Source: Xenopus tropicalis | Taxonomy: Eukaryota; Chordata; Amphibia; Anura; Pipidae | Assembly (NCBI RefSeq): GCF_000004195.4 | Contig: NC_030684.2 | Span: 67,191,392-67,255,391 of the forward strand | Direction: 5' to 3' | DNA length: 64,000 nt | Made by a program: the position numbers and the translations under genes | Shown here: piece by piece, positions 1-11,755 of the stretch | Position numbering within the stretch: the stretch's first letter is position 1 | Layout of the letters: every line of letters starts with the position of its first letter | Notes under the pieces: generated by a model | Databases searched by the model: none | What the model saw: the letters and a program-made list of their open reading frames with translations, nothing else | Told to the model about the DNA's origin: nothing

Positions 1-389
1 GCAAAAAAAAAAAAAAAGCGTGCAATGCAACTTGCTATAGATTTGCTCAATGTTGACAAACTTGTTATATAAGTAAAAATACATAAGTAAATATGGCACT
101 TGCTACCCACTGATGCGGGCATACTAGAGCATTAGGCTTCAATAACAATGGTCAGTGCCACAAGTAGTGTACAATGCATAAATGGGTTCCTGTAATTAGC
201 AAGGCAGAAGAAACGTACAGTGCATCAGTGTACGCTGTGCCTTAGCCCATAACATGCTATCAGGATATTGGAGCTCTGAATACAAACAAATTAGTTTAAT
301 AAATTATGTTTTTTACTGGTGAACCAATATTTGTATTTTGCAATTATAAGTGAGCATTTATTTTGTATAATATATTTAAAAGAACTTTA

Positions 390-781
390 AGGTGCAGATT
401 TATTAACATTCTGATTTTTCATGGTTTTAGAGGTTTTTGAAACCACAAATAAATCAATTTTCTCTAAAACAATGAATGCCAATTTATTTCTTGAAACAGC
501 CTTTTAAAAAAAAGCATGAACAAAACACATGAACACAAATGAAAGTGTTAAAAAAACCAGTGAACCTCTAAAACCACGAAACATCGAAAGATATTCCAGT
601 TGTAAAAAGGACACCTGCCTTTGACTTCTACATGACCTCGACAGCTTTTAGATGGCATATTTTCAGATTTGTTACAATTTGGTCATAAAATAAATGTCGA
701 AAAATTTGTGTTTTTTTTCCCCGTGACAAAATCGTATTTTTCATGAAAAAAATACAACCTTTATTAAATGCCCCTCTTAGC
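390..781. repeat. Old hairpin MITE
   Basis: The left end reads GGTGCAGATTTATTAAC and the right end reads TTATTAAATGCCCC, roughly inverted. The interior holds the motif GACTTCTACATGACCTCGAC, also found (sometimes reversed) near 3588, 5365 and 29660. Many mismatches between the arms suggest an old copy. Confidence 0.5.
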
Positions 782-1792
782 GATTTATTTTGTAGTCTTA
801 AAACTGCCTTTTTTGTATTAAAAAAAAAATCTTTGCCCCTCTGTACCTGCTTTGATCTGAGATTACTAGGTTTGTCCAGCTTGGTAGCTTTGTTTCTTTT
901 TTAGAGGATGTAAACCCCAAAATAAAATGAATAAATCTAATGAATGAAAAGATGATTCTATGCAACTTATCTATATACATTCATGTTTCAATGGTTTTAA
1001 ATGTAATTTTAAATGTAATTGCAATTGCAATCTATACTTTCCTGCTGGTTCTGTCTTGGTGTAGCAGAAGTCACTCAGCCTTTCATACTTCTTTATACTT
1101 CTTTACAGCTGGCTTCTGTTAGATTGTTTTAAAAGTTAGAAGCAACAGGGCAGAGAATAGAGAGGGCACAATACTGCTTCTAATAGCTGTTATATTTACA
1201 AACAACTTTAATGCTATCCCAGGGGCATGTCTGGTTCCCCCTGATCTTTGTGTTTCTCAGGGAATGAAACACATGCTAACATATGGTTTAAAAATAACTT
1301 GGATCTGTTTTAGAGTTTTTCCTTTAGAGTTTAGGTACTGAATTTGCTGGCAGTTAAAATACAATTTTAACCACAATTTGCAAAATTCTGTGTATTTAAA
1401 ATGTCTCTGGCACTGCACACACAATTCAGTGCTGAAAAAATGTTCCTCCTTAGCCAAATGAAACCTTCTACAGGCCATATCATGTATCTCTTTTTTTTGG
1501 ATGTATAGGATCATGAGAAAACATATTCTATCACTCTGGTAGGTCTCACAATACAGATCAGCACTTTTCTCACCCAGAGTATTGTAACTCCATTATTTAC
1601 ACTTTTATTATCACAAAAAATTAGTTTTCAAAGTTATACCCTGTTGTGCTACCCTTTTATTTATAAACATGTTCCTCCTTTTACTTCTACAGAATAACAA
1701 ACCGTACCCGGCCCCCTTCTCCATCTGCTTTCATATAAATCCACACTTTGTACCCAACACCTACCTAAGAGCCAACAGAGGGCAGGGATTTA

Positions 1793-1873
1793 TATGCAAT
1801 ATGTAATAGATGAAGCAGACCTCTGGGCCCCCTTGTGGCTGTTGGGTCTGCTTCATCTATTGTTATGCTATTG
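1793..1873. repeat. Hairpin with 17-bp perfect stem
   Basis: AATAGATGAAGCAGACC (1805-1821) is followed after 23 nt by its exact reverse complement (1845-1861). Pairing can be extended outward, imperfectly, to about 28 bp via GCAATA at both sides. The size, about 80 nt with a 23-nt loop, is compatible with a pre-miRNA, but a short MITE is just as likely. I recognise no known miRNA. Confidence 0.55.
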
Positions 1874-2019
1874 CAGTATACAGAATATCTATGTGCAGGG
1901 CATATGGGCATTTGCAGTTTGCATAACAAGATTTTATTGCAAAATACAATATTTTATTCTTTGTAAATCTTTTTAATTAATTTATAACTTTGTAATTACG
2001 TTGCACCATTTTTTTCTTC

Positions 2020-2294
2020 TAGGGGTGCACCAAATCTGCTATTTTGGGATCTGGCCAACCCCAAATCCTTTGTGAAAGATTCGGCCAAATACCGAACCCA
2101 ATCCTAATTTGCATATGCAGATTAGGCCACGGAGGGGTTAAAGAGAACCACACAAAAAATGTTGATGTGACAAAAAGTCATGTGATTTTAAGGATCCAGA
2201 TTTGGTTCGGTCAGGCTTGTGGATTTGGCCAGATCCGAAACCTGCCAAATCTTGGCCAAATACCGAACCAAATACTGGATTCAGTGCATCCCTA
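2020..2294. mobile_element. hAT-like MITE
   Basis: The termini are TAGGGGTGCACCAAATC and, on the other strand, TAGGGATGCACTGAATC, an imperfect terminal inverted repeat. The interior repeats GGCCAAATACCGAAC in both orientations. This matches a widespread hAT-type non-autonomous family in frogs and fish (recognition only). A second end of the same family begins near 59484. Confidence 0.6.
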
Positions 2295-2417
2295 GTATTG
2301 TCAGACAATACATTCTGGGTTTCTAAACTCTGCAGTTTGCCTTGCGACTAAATTTGCACAAAATATATCACTGTTGAGGTGCCAAAGTAGGATGTGTGTT
2401 TTTAAACACCTTTACCC

Positions 2418-2642
2418 TTAAAGGAAAGTAAAACTAAAAATAAAAAATCTATTCTACCCTGCCCCTGAAGCTTCTCCTGCATCGCCGTATCGCCTTTTTT
2501 CAAATAACCGGAACCCAAGTTTTAATAGGTATTTTCTAATAAAGCATTCAAAATAATAAATGGTTTGCAGGATAGGGCAATTATTGGGGCAGGGTAAAAT
2601 AGATTTTTCACTTAAACATTTTTAGTGTTACTTTTCCTTTAA
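2418..2642. mobile_element. TTAA-flanked palindromic MITE
   Basis: TTAA occurs at both ends, with inverted ends TTAAAGGAAAGTAAAACTAA and its near complement. An inner mirrored block AGATTTTT/CTACCCTGCCCC appears on each side. TTAA target duplication and an AAAGG terminus are typical of Kolobok/T2-like elements of Xenopus. Confidence 0.65.
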
Positions 2643-3543
2643 GGCCATGGCCAGATGAGCTACAGCCTCTTAGCACTTAATATATATGAGAAAACAACTT
2701 AGATTTTATTGTCAGCTGACAGCTAGTCCTTAACATTGCACAGCTTATCCTATTGAGCGCAAGAGAATACAGATGTTTAAGGGGCTAGCCTGCCCCCTCA
2801 TTATCTACCCAACAATCTGTGTGAATACTGCTACAGTTTAACTTGTGCAGAAATTGCTAAGCCAGCTATTTCTGCCAAGAGAACACCCCTTGTATACCTT
2901 AAGGAAACCTGCAGTTCACAATACATCGGTGCAGTTACACTGCATGTAGATGTTCTGCATTTCTGTCTAAGGCTGCCAGTCTGTTCATGTGATTACAAAG
3001 AGCTCTAAGACACATCAATAAAATGATTAAACACAGTCACTGCTTGCCTGGAAGCTACCATGTGTTCTGTGGTGACCCACTAAAAAGACCTCACCAGTAA
3101 GTCTAAGAATGTTAGATTGAATAGGCTGTATGTATTTAGGGTTACAATGGCTGCCATGTTTGCCAGGGACTTTATTACAGCCCTTTTTAATGAAGAATGT
3201 ACTATATATCCTCTAATTTAAAGGGACAACAACATTCCATAATGTGCCCTTTTAATGTCTACATTTAGTTTTTTTATGTAACATAATTTGGTTCTATGCA
3301 ATATCAAACTGCTTAAATTTTCCATAAAGAACTGTAAAATATGTGTGTTCAGTTTAAAGAATTCATAACATGCACACAATTTGCTAATGCAGATACAAAT
3401 AAGTGTCTGTATTGGTAAATTGCACAAAAGTTGTCAGTAGCCACAAGATACGAGCAGAAATGCCCTAATTAACACTGTACACCAAAGTGCAAGCTGCAGT
3501 AAGGTACAAGAGTGCAACTGCAAGCTGTGTTGGATACAACTTA

Positions 3544-3838
3544 GGGGGCCATTTACTTTCAGATTCAGATTTCGAAAAAAACTTCGTTGAGGTCATGTAG
3601 AAGTGAATGGCAGTTGTCCCTTCCTATCCCTGGAGAATCCTTCTTTGCTTCAAAACTTAAGAGGTTTTCAGATTTTTGACACTGGTTTTTTTGTGCGATA
3701 ATTGGAAAAAGTATAAGTTTCAGTGTGCAGTCTTTTCCTGCACTTACTTTTTCAGTTCAGACTTTTTAGTAAATGTCAGACATTACTGAAAATGAGTTTA
3801 TTTGAATTTTTAAAAGAGAGTTTAGTAAATCTACCCCC
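3544..3838. mobile_element. GGGGGCCATTTAC-type MITE
   Basis: The left end GGGGGCCATTTAC and right end GTAAATCTACCCCC are inverted. Flanks are TTA and TAG-containing, resembling the nTA target sites of the palindromic GGGGCACATTTAC family in this window. The interior contains TTCGTTGAGGTCATGTAGAAG. This is an older relative. Confidence 0.5.
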
Positions 3839-4428
3839 TAGTGTTTGTCTGCAATTACTTTGGAATTTGGAGGAAAGCACTGCACCATGGGAAAAAAATA
3901 TGGTAAATTGCATCCAGAACAGTGCTTCATGTAGTTGTTCTGTAGATGAGCCCTTCTGTGTTTTATTCATATGTTCATATCCTAATCCTAATATGTTTTC
4001 CTTAGTACTGTTGAATAACCGTGAGAGATAATTAATAATTTTAAGAATACAAGAGCAATGCACAAGGTACAAAAATGTACGCAAAATGGTCTTGCCCTTG
4101 AGTGGTGCAGAAAGTGGCATGCATCCACATTGCTGCATTAGATAGTAATTGCTGTGGATGCAACTTGGCATGTGCTTGCAATTAATCCATACACTTTGAT
4201 GCAACTGCATTGAAAATTTTCATTGTTGGGATGACATAATTTATGACGTTTGGCATCAAAATTATATCTGCACTGACTGATGCATCCATTGATGTAAGCC
4301 ACTGTGATAGACACGAGTTCTATTAAAGAATGGTGTACACTCTATATTAGCTCTATGTCTGTGGCAAGCTTTGCTAGAATGCAATGCAACTGAACTTTGC
4401 GGTAGTAAATGACCCTTAAATGTTTCAA

Positions 4429-4961
4429 GGGCTCATTTACATCTGCAAGTGCAGTGGGCAACTTTTGCTTTTCCCCACAGTGAGTTGACATAACACCACT
4501 TTCTTATAAAGTACTTGCATCAAAATGCACTTCTTGAACTTCCATATAGTTGCGCTTGGTGCTGCTCAGTCCTTCCTGCATTCCATTCCGAATCAGGCTC
4601 TGCTGCACCTATTGAAGCCAGGAAACGCCATAGCTGGCCCCCTCCTCCAGACCGGGTGATAGCTCCAGGTTTTCCTCAGCGCCCAGCATAAAAATAAACA
4701 GCACAGATGTGGTGAAAGAATAGGACACACGTCACTTGCACAACGAACATAGGAAATGTTGCAAACGTTGGAAATGACGCCAGGTAGACTTAAAAAATAT
4801 TTGGAACAATTACACCCAAGTTGTGACTAAGTGCACGCACAGTTGCGTCCATTTTGGCAAATCAGACATAACAGTGGCAGGCGCAGTGCACTTGAATCAG
4901 AGAATCACCCGTTTGCATCCAAAATGATGCAAGCAATGTGTCTCTGTGAGTGAATGGGCCC
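4429..4961. repeat. MITE with GGGC..CATTTAC / GTGAATGGGCCC ends
   Basis: The ends GGGCTCATTTAC and GTGAATGGGCCC are imperfect inverted repeats. The interior is rich in TGCA-containing words such as TTGCATC and GCACTTG. The superfamily is not assigned. No ORF of note. Confidence 0.4.
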
Positions 4962-5344
4962 TTTAATGTCTTTCAGTAATAATCAAGGATGGCAGCTCAA
5001 AACTCTTATTGTCCTGGACTTTTGTTTCTATCAAATATAGTCCACACCTGGGCCTTACTTCAGTTTAAATAAAAACACTAGCAAAATTACAGTTTAGGAT
5101 TACAGGCACCTGTAAACAGTAATGTTTTATAAACATCTGCTTTGTTTCTATCTCACTATTCATAATCAGGGCAGTTGGAATGCCATGTTGACATTATGTG
5201 GAAATAGCAGCATTTGTCCACATTTGTATGCAACCTGCATAGTTTGAGACATTGTGATCTACAATAGCTAAAAGCAAAAAAAAAAAAAAAGCAGAAACTT
5301 TTCCAAGATTTGCTATGCAACAAAACTGTTATATATCTGAATCC

Positions 5345-5671
5345 AACAATTTGGCAGCTAAAACTTGTCGAGATCATGTAGCAGTCAATGGCAAATGTCC
5401 CTTCCCTTCCTTGGAGGATCCTGCTTTGCTTCGAAACTTTAGAGGTTTTTGGATTTTCAACACTGTTTTTTTTGTTCGTCAGTTCAGAAAAGTAGAGGTT
5501 TCAGTGTGACAATTCGAAAAAGTTGCAGTTTCGCAACTTTTCCCCGGCATGCAGTTCTTCAGTTCAAACTTTCTAGTAAATGTCAGACATTCGTGGAAAT
5601 GACTTTATTTGTATTTTTAAAAATTAAAAAATGAGACAAGTTAGAGTTTTTGAAAAATCTGCCCCTAAGTC
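5345..5671. repeat. Decayed MITE related to 3544-3838
   Basis: It shares the internal order of the copy at 3544 (ATCATGTAGCAGTCAATGGC, then CTTTGCTTCGAAAC, then the GGAAATGACTTTATTTG stretch) and ends AAAATCTGCCCCTAAG. The left terminus is not recognisable. Confidence 0.45.
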
Positions 5672-6234
5672 TACTAAAAATCATAAAAAAAACATTAAAT
5701 AAACCCAAAAATACTTAAATGTGAATTATTTGCTTAAAATGGTGTACTATGGGAGACAGCCTTCTTGTAATTCAGAGCTTTCTGAATTTCGGGTTTCTAG
5801 ATGCACCTTTCCATACCTGTAATAAATGCAAAAAAATGTATTATGCATTATATGTATATTATGTGTTTTCTTAATTTTTTTATCAGTATATAAATATCTA
5901 GGAGTATTTAACATTGCCAGTGAAACCACAGACTAGAAGTTTCCAAGCTGTATAGAATTCATTTTTTTTTCATAGCCATGTTTTTCTTTTTTAGGAAAGT
6001 CCCCCTGTCTCGGTTACTATTTAGTATATACATTTAGTTATGGCAGATGAGGAGTATGTAGTTTGATGGATCTACCTGATGATATTTTCCATGCTAATGT
6101 CACCTTTGTTGTTGCTCCTCATTTAACTTTACCAAACAGATCTTTGTACTTTCTGCCAGCAGTAATCTAAATATTTTATTTATTTCAGAATTGCATACTG
6201 TAGTTCTCTTTTACGAGGTATAGGTTCTCCACAT

Positions 6235-6345
6235 TATATATTTCTTTTTAGAGCTGGTTGCACCAAACTATACCCTGTAATCAAGATAAGGTCTAACCAG
6301 TGATATATGCATATACTTATTATATATACTAATTTCATTTTGCTT
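6235..6345 (-). mobile_element. Decayed CR1/L2-clade LINE fragment
   Basis: The segment GGTTGCACCAAACTATACCCTGTAATCAAG followed by AAGGTCTAACCAGTGAT aligns by eye with the antisense RT 3' region of the recent CR1 copy at 44840-44890. Similarity is low and no ORF remains. Confidence 0.35.
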
Positions 6346-6574
6346 TTGCAACACACCACCATATTATGTATCATTTGATAGTTATAAAATGTGCAGGGTT
6401 GTACCCTACAGGGGGTGCAAGGGTTACAACTAAAGAAGTTGCAAAGATTGCTACCAGGCAACAAGGTACAGAAAATAGATCTTTCCTCAAACACAAAGGA
6501 AACTTTATTGCTACAAATACAGTATTCCCACTTCACAATTTGCTATTTTCATCTTTTCATTCTGGGGAAAGGTC

Positions 6575-6943
6575 TTAAAGTGATACTGACACTAAAAAAC
6601 AACTCCGCAAAATATGAATGTACATAAAAAGTTGCCTATAGGTCATGTTGATTGATTTTCGCTGAGAGATTTGCTTTTGTAAATAATTGTTACTTGAAGT
6701 TCCTAAACCTGACTGTTTTGCCAACCTGACTGTCTCTTGTCAGCCTGTCAGTTATAGCTTCTAATGCTAACGGCCTCCTGCTGGACAAATATGGCAGCCC
6801 CCTTATAGGGGAACATGGGGGATCAGACAGGTAATATAAAAGCATCGGGCAAATACTTTTATGGCAAAAATGAAGGTCATGCAAAGACAATGTTATGATA
6901 GATGTAAAAAAAGGTTTAATTTCTGGTGTCAGTATCTCTTTAA
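6575..6943. mobile_element. TTAA-flanked Kolobok/T2-like MITE
   Basis: It starts TTAAAGTGATACTGACAC and ends GTGTCAGTATCTCTTTAA, so a TTAA duplication flanks about 18-bp inverted ends. The interior is non-coding. Confidence 0.65.
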
Positions 6944-8177
6944 ATATCTGTTCAGGTCAGTGAACACTATGAATCAAAATATGGTTAACAAAAGGGCCTA
7001 TTTTGCTCTGAAACCTAATCTCCTCTTTAACTGTTTTGCATAGCCCTGGGTGGGGGTAACACTACAGCTTACAGCCTAGTGGCAACCCAGTGGTACCCAA
7101 CAGAACAATGGCAAAGTGGAGAAAAGCCTCTGATTTATAAATAGTTATTATAGAATTCACAAACTGGTGCCATATGCAATGGAGACATTAATGTTTACCA
7201 TGTGAATACTAGAAAATTCTTACAGTATAATGAAGGTTGTCACTCACACTGTCAATATGAGGAGGCCCTTGTGTTGAGATGAATTTTAAGGTTAAACGTA
7301 TCACTTCCTCTTTTGTCAGGAAATGTGGTTATGAAGTTTGTCACATTTTTCATCCAACAGATTTCCTTGTCAGCCCACAGCTAGGCTCTTCTTCATATCC
7401 TCACTGCACTTTCAAACTGCATGGGTTAGGGAAGTATAATGATTACCGTGGGCACTGTTTAAAAATAAGAATGCTAGCTCCATTAGATCACTAGATCAGA
7501 ATGGGAAACAAATCAAATATACATTTTACACACATTTTCTTTAAACAGATATAAAGCAAGGTTACCATCTCTTGAAAAATCAGAGATAGTTTTAATAAAT
7601 TAAGGTTGCTGGGCTTCACCATTTGCAAACTGATTAGATTTATTCTAAACACAGTGAAAAGTGTAAGAAAAACACAAATACACAAGTATTGTAGAAATGA
7701 TACCTATATTGGCTAACAATAAAAATACATTGCAAGCTTTCGGAGCTCTAAGGCCCCTTCATCACAAAAAAAAAAAAAAAAATTGAAAAATGTGAAAAAG
7801 TGTGAAATTCATCCACAAATTGCCATATCTTTTTACTCAATATGCATTTTTTTTCTCATAATTCCAGTGTCATTTTGTCAGATTCAGATCATACACAAAT
7901 CAATGACTTGCTTTTGTATATCATTCTCAAGTTGGGCACATGTTTTCTTGCTGCATTTGTGTGTTAATGGCATCACTTCTAGTATGGGACTCCAATAATG
8001 GTATTAGTATCAAATTCACTCGAAAAAATTAGGTGTGTAGATGCAGCACATTAAGGGAATGGTAATTCCATACCTGGAATTACCGACAGCTCAGGGCTGT
8101 CCATTTAGCCCTGTAGATTGCACTTACAAAAAAAAAAAACCTTTGGAGCAGGCTGAACTGTCTCAGTGATGCTTGGA

Positions 8178-8335
8178 CGCAGGCCCGGACTGGCAATCAG
8201 GGAATTTTGGCAAATGCCAGAGAGGCTGCTGTAAGATACCATAGCCAGTCGGTATTAATTGGGCTGGTGGGGGACTGTTTGGGGCTCTGTGTACTTGAAA
8301 TGCCAGGGCCTATTTTGAATCCCAGCCTGAACCTG
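8178..8335. repeat. GCCCGGACTGGCAAT-type interspersed repeat
   Basis: The sequence begins CAGGCCCGGACTGGCAATC and ends CCCAGCCTGAACCTGC. Related starts occur at 27466 and 32851 (GGTCGGACTGGGCCG and GGTCAGACTGGGCCGG). It looks like a dispersed non-autonomous family of uncertain class. Confidence 0.45.
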
Positions 8336-9336
8336 CTTGCTGCTAAGAAAGTGCATAGAAAAGTACCATTGTAAATAGAATGCAAGTTGGTACAATTTTG
8401 CCTCCACATTTTACTGCATAATCCTTGTGTTCATAAATGGTCCCTAATTAGTGCAGCCCTGATAGCTGTATTTTCTAGTCCCTGATTTAATATTTATTTC
8501 AAGTAAATTAGTGCATAAAGCCTTCTTTTTCCATTATTTTTGCATTTATTTTTGTGAGAAAGCTATGTTTGCACAGTCATCAGGAATGGTTAGCATACTG
8601 TGCTTTCAAATCTTCTTCGGGATGTTGTTGTTGTTGGGCCATGGGGAATGATGTTCAATGTGGTTTGATTTCATGCATTCACAATAACAGTAGGTTATTT
8701 ATCCAGGCACTGGGAACTGGTTAACTGGATCTTCAAACCAATAAAAATCTTCCAGAGACAAAGATCCAATTACTTACAAAATGAGGGCCAGCTGGTAACT
8801 ATGGATTAGTAAGCAGCTCCGAGGCATGGCTGCCAATGGCAGAGAAATATTTTGAACTGAATCAAAAGTTATCAGCATGTAAGTGTTATTGTAACGAATG
8901 GTATGTCAACCCTAGTGGTAGTTGCCATGTTGGGTGCCTCTGCACAGTGTTCTTGCCAATTTTCAATGTTATTAACCATGGAAATTTCCTCAGCAAAAAG
9001 ATTTCACTTATGCATAAAAATTAGTAATAATAAATATAAATGTAGTCCAAAGCTTCCATTGTAATGGTTTTTGTTGTGCTTTTCTATATACTGCCCGAGC
9101 TTTAGAATAAAAAATCCTTCCTTTGATGAACCCACAGTACTAAGGGTTGAGATGAGAGACAGTAAGATGAATATGGCTTTTAGACACATTAGGGGCTATT
9201 AAAATGTATAAATCCTTAATGCAGAGCTGTACTCATCAATTTTAAGTCACTCAAATCATTTACAGTACTGCAGTAACTGAAAGCTATTATAACTTACATG
9301 GAACAACAATGGAATCCTGTTTCATATTTTATTGTA

Positions 9337-9664
9337 CAGGTATGGGACCTGTTATCCAGAATGCTTGGGACCTGGGGCTTTCCGGATAAGGTATCTCTCC
9401 GTAATTTGGATCTCTGTGCCTTTAGTCTATTAAAAAATCATTTTAACATTAATTAAACCCAGTAGGATTGTTTTGCCTTTAATAAAGATGAGTTATATCT
9501 TAGTTGGGATCAAGTACAAGGTACTGTTTTATTATTACAGAGAAAAAGGAAATAATTTTTAAAAATTAGAATTATTTGCTTATAATGGAGTCTATGGGAG
9601 ATGGGCTTTTCTTAATTTGGAGCTTTCTGGATAATGGGTTTCCGGAGAACGGGTCCCATACCTG
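9337..9664. mobile_element. CAGGTATGGGACC TIR element, copy 1
   Basis: Terminal inverted repeats CAGGTATGGGACC are present at both ends and flanked by TA. The body contains TTGGGATCAAGTACAAGGTA and GGAGTCTATGGGAGATGG, shared with six or more other copies in the window. TA flanks would fit a Tc1/mariner-type target, but this is inference. Confidence 0.65.
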
Positions 9665-9717
9665 TATTAGGAAATTTGTAATAAATTCTTTTACATATAT
9701 TCACTGTATTTGATATC

Positions 9718-9880
9718 CACAAAGGTACTGATATGGAATCTATTATTGCAAATGCTTGTTACTTGTGTTCTTCTGGATAAGGGATCTTTACATCAGAGCA
9801 CTATACTTAATCATTTAAATAAAATTAAAATGTATTGTTTTTTCACACCATGGATTTATGCTAGCTTAGTTAACATCAAG
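9718..9880. repeat. Decayed CAGGTATGGGACC family fragment
   Basis: Degenerate matches to the left half of the flanking copies (CTGGATAAGGGATCTTTAC, then TTAGTTAACATCAAGGACAAG) sit between two better-preserved copies in the same orientation. Confidence 0.45.
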
Positions 9881-9889
9881 GACAAGGTA

Positions 9890-10206
9890 CAGGTATGGGA
9901 CCTGTTATCCAGAATGCTTGGGACCTGGGTTTTCCAGAAAAGGGATCTTTTTGTAATTTGGATTACCATACTATAAGTCTACTTATAAATCATTTAAACA
10001 TGAAATAAACTTAAAATGTTTATTTTCTCTCCTGTATTGATTAATCATATCTTAGTTAGGATCAAATACAAGGTACTGTTTTATTATTACAGAAAAAATT
10101 TAATAATTTTGAATTATTTGATTCAAATGGAGACTATGGGAGATGGCCTTCCCATAATTTGGAGCTTTCTGGATAATGGGTTTCCACATAATGGCTCCCA
10201 TACTTG
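9890..10206. mobile_element. CAGGTATGGGACC TIR element, copy 2
   Basis: It starts CAGGTATGGGACCTG after TA and ends CTCCCATACTTG before TA. It has the same orientation and body as the copy at 9337, making a direct cluster. Confidence 0.6.
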
Positions 10207-11471
10207 TACTGTTACTAGAGAAAATAAAAATCAGTCAAAATGATTGATTATTTAAGGACAATATGGGAAAGGCAACTAATCCTCTGTGACTGGCTTTATA
10301 ACATTCTCCAGATTGTGAGATTATCTCTTCCCGTTCAGTAGATGCTTGTCTAGCTCTGATACTTGTTTATTATAAATTGAAAACATTGAAAACCCAAAAA
10401 AACATATGAAAAGCAAATTGGACAGTGTGATCTATTTAGTGGAATATTCTGTTCTTTTATCCATTAGTTTAGTTGCACTTTTATGGACACTGGTTGCGGC
10501 TCAAAATGTTGATAAATTTTCAAATTAAGGGCTAATTTGGAAAGCAAAAGAAATCAGATACTTTGCATACTTAAGTCTATGTACTTTTTAATACTCAGTA
10601 TTGTGTATTCCCTAGCCAGATCAGATCAATATTGTTTACTTCAGCTAAATCAGTTATCCACATATCTCCAAGCACCACTAGATAATTTTTCATCAAGGAT
10701 TCAATTAAAAAGCTATCAGTGCACTAAAATTTTTTTATAATTTTTTTTGTCTGGCAGGCCTGCATCTGCAAACCAGTATTTTTTTGGCAGATATTTTTAC
10801 GTTATTCATTTCTGAAATTGTTTTCATTCTAGGTTAGCTGCAAAACCTTGAATGACATTTGACCAGTTAACAGCTTTAAACTATGATATTCTATTATTCT
10901 ATACCATATTTATGAACACAAGGGCAAAGTACAAAATTGGGCATGCATTGACACTATTTATAAAGATACTTGTGTCATGCTTATTTACAGTTTACAGTGA
11001 GTGCCCTTTGAGCCTGCTCTGATTAAGTATACACAAGTGCACACACTGATGCAAGGGAACCGTATAAATTCCTTTAGTCTGGACCTGGTGGTAGTTCTAG
11101 TTATCCCCTATTGGGCCATGCCAGTAGCCTCAACTGTAGTGTTGTGAACACCTCCAATTAGCCGTTTTAGGCACCCCTCCCCTAAACTCCTCAAACTGTA
11201 AGCAATTCCCCTGAGTTTCTAGCTTCTCCTTTAGAAAGTTTGTATGTATGTATATATTTATAAAACCTGTCTCCAGCTGTTATGGGCTGTGAAGCACTGC
11301 CCTTTTGCATGACATGCAATTATTTGGTATCTATAGGATGATCAATATGTTATGATTTCAAATAGTCAGATGAGCCTTAAAAAATAAAAATAATAAAGCA
11401 TTGTCCTGTGATTTTGTACTGAAATCTCATTTTATCACATCAACACTAACCAGCTATATTTTTTGGTACAG

Positions 11472-11588
11472 GAAAAGGCAAGAGTGGTGGAGCCGTTGGA
11501 TTATGAAGCCGTCATATCCCAAAGAAAAGCTCAGATTTACAGTGATCCACACAGAGATATGCTAATGTTTCCCATGGAAGATGTGTTT
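11472..11588 (+). CDS. DOCK11: DOCK11 coding exon 1 in window
   Basis: Acceptor TACAG before, donor GTAAGT after; 117 nt, phase 0 to phase 0. It encodes model residues 1-39, beginning [12 protein letters not shown] and ending with [10 protein letters not shown]. This is the conserved start of the DOCK-C/D N-terminal region and would be exon 2 of the gene. The intron that follows is only 77 bp, the shortest in the window. Confidence 0.95.
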
Positions 11589-11665
11589 GTAAGTCAATTA
11601 CAAAAGTATACAAATAAATCCAAATTTGTTGAAAACTGAGACTTGATACAAGTTTGATTTGTCAG

Positions 11666-11755
11666 ATATCCATAGTAGACCGCCAATGGAGGACAGTGCA
11701 GTCTATGGTCCCGGATGATGCAGAGAATGAGGCAAGAAGCCTGTTTGTGAAAGAG
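11666..11755 (+). CDS. DOCK11: DOCK11 coding exon 2 in window
   Basis: 90 nt, phase 0-0, residues 40-69 (ISIVDRQWRTVQ at the start, ARSLFVKE at the end). AG acceptor at 11664-11665, donor GTAAGG. It belongs to the N-terminal DOCK-C/D domain that packs before the PH domain. Confidence 0.95.

Larger units (their letters stand above)
1..11471 (+). other. Intron upstream of first visible exon, repeat-rich
   Basis: No coding exon was found here. I looked for the short first exon of DOCK11 (about 34 residues beginning Met-Ala-Glu) and did not find it. ATG-GCA contexts at 6042 and 8836 do not continue correctly, so it should lie upstream. Contents are the MITE copies listed separately, a 17-bp perfect hairpin at 1805, a decayed CR1-like stretch near 6240-6340, and unclassified AT-rich DNA with A/T homopolymers (for example 2-17, 5276-5291, 7768-7783). 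Short ORFs here look random. Confidence 0.7.

Noticed and set aside
3776..4210. 144-codon minus-strand ORF
   Set aside because: It overlaps the end of a MITE and has no motif, splice context or conservation signal visible.
6042..6075. ATG-GCA-GAT as a possible first exon of DOCK11
   Set aside because: The frame stops quickly and does not resemble the expected basic N-terminus. No donor follows in phase.
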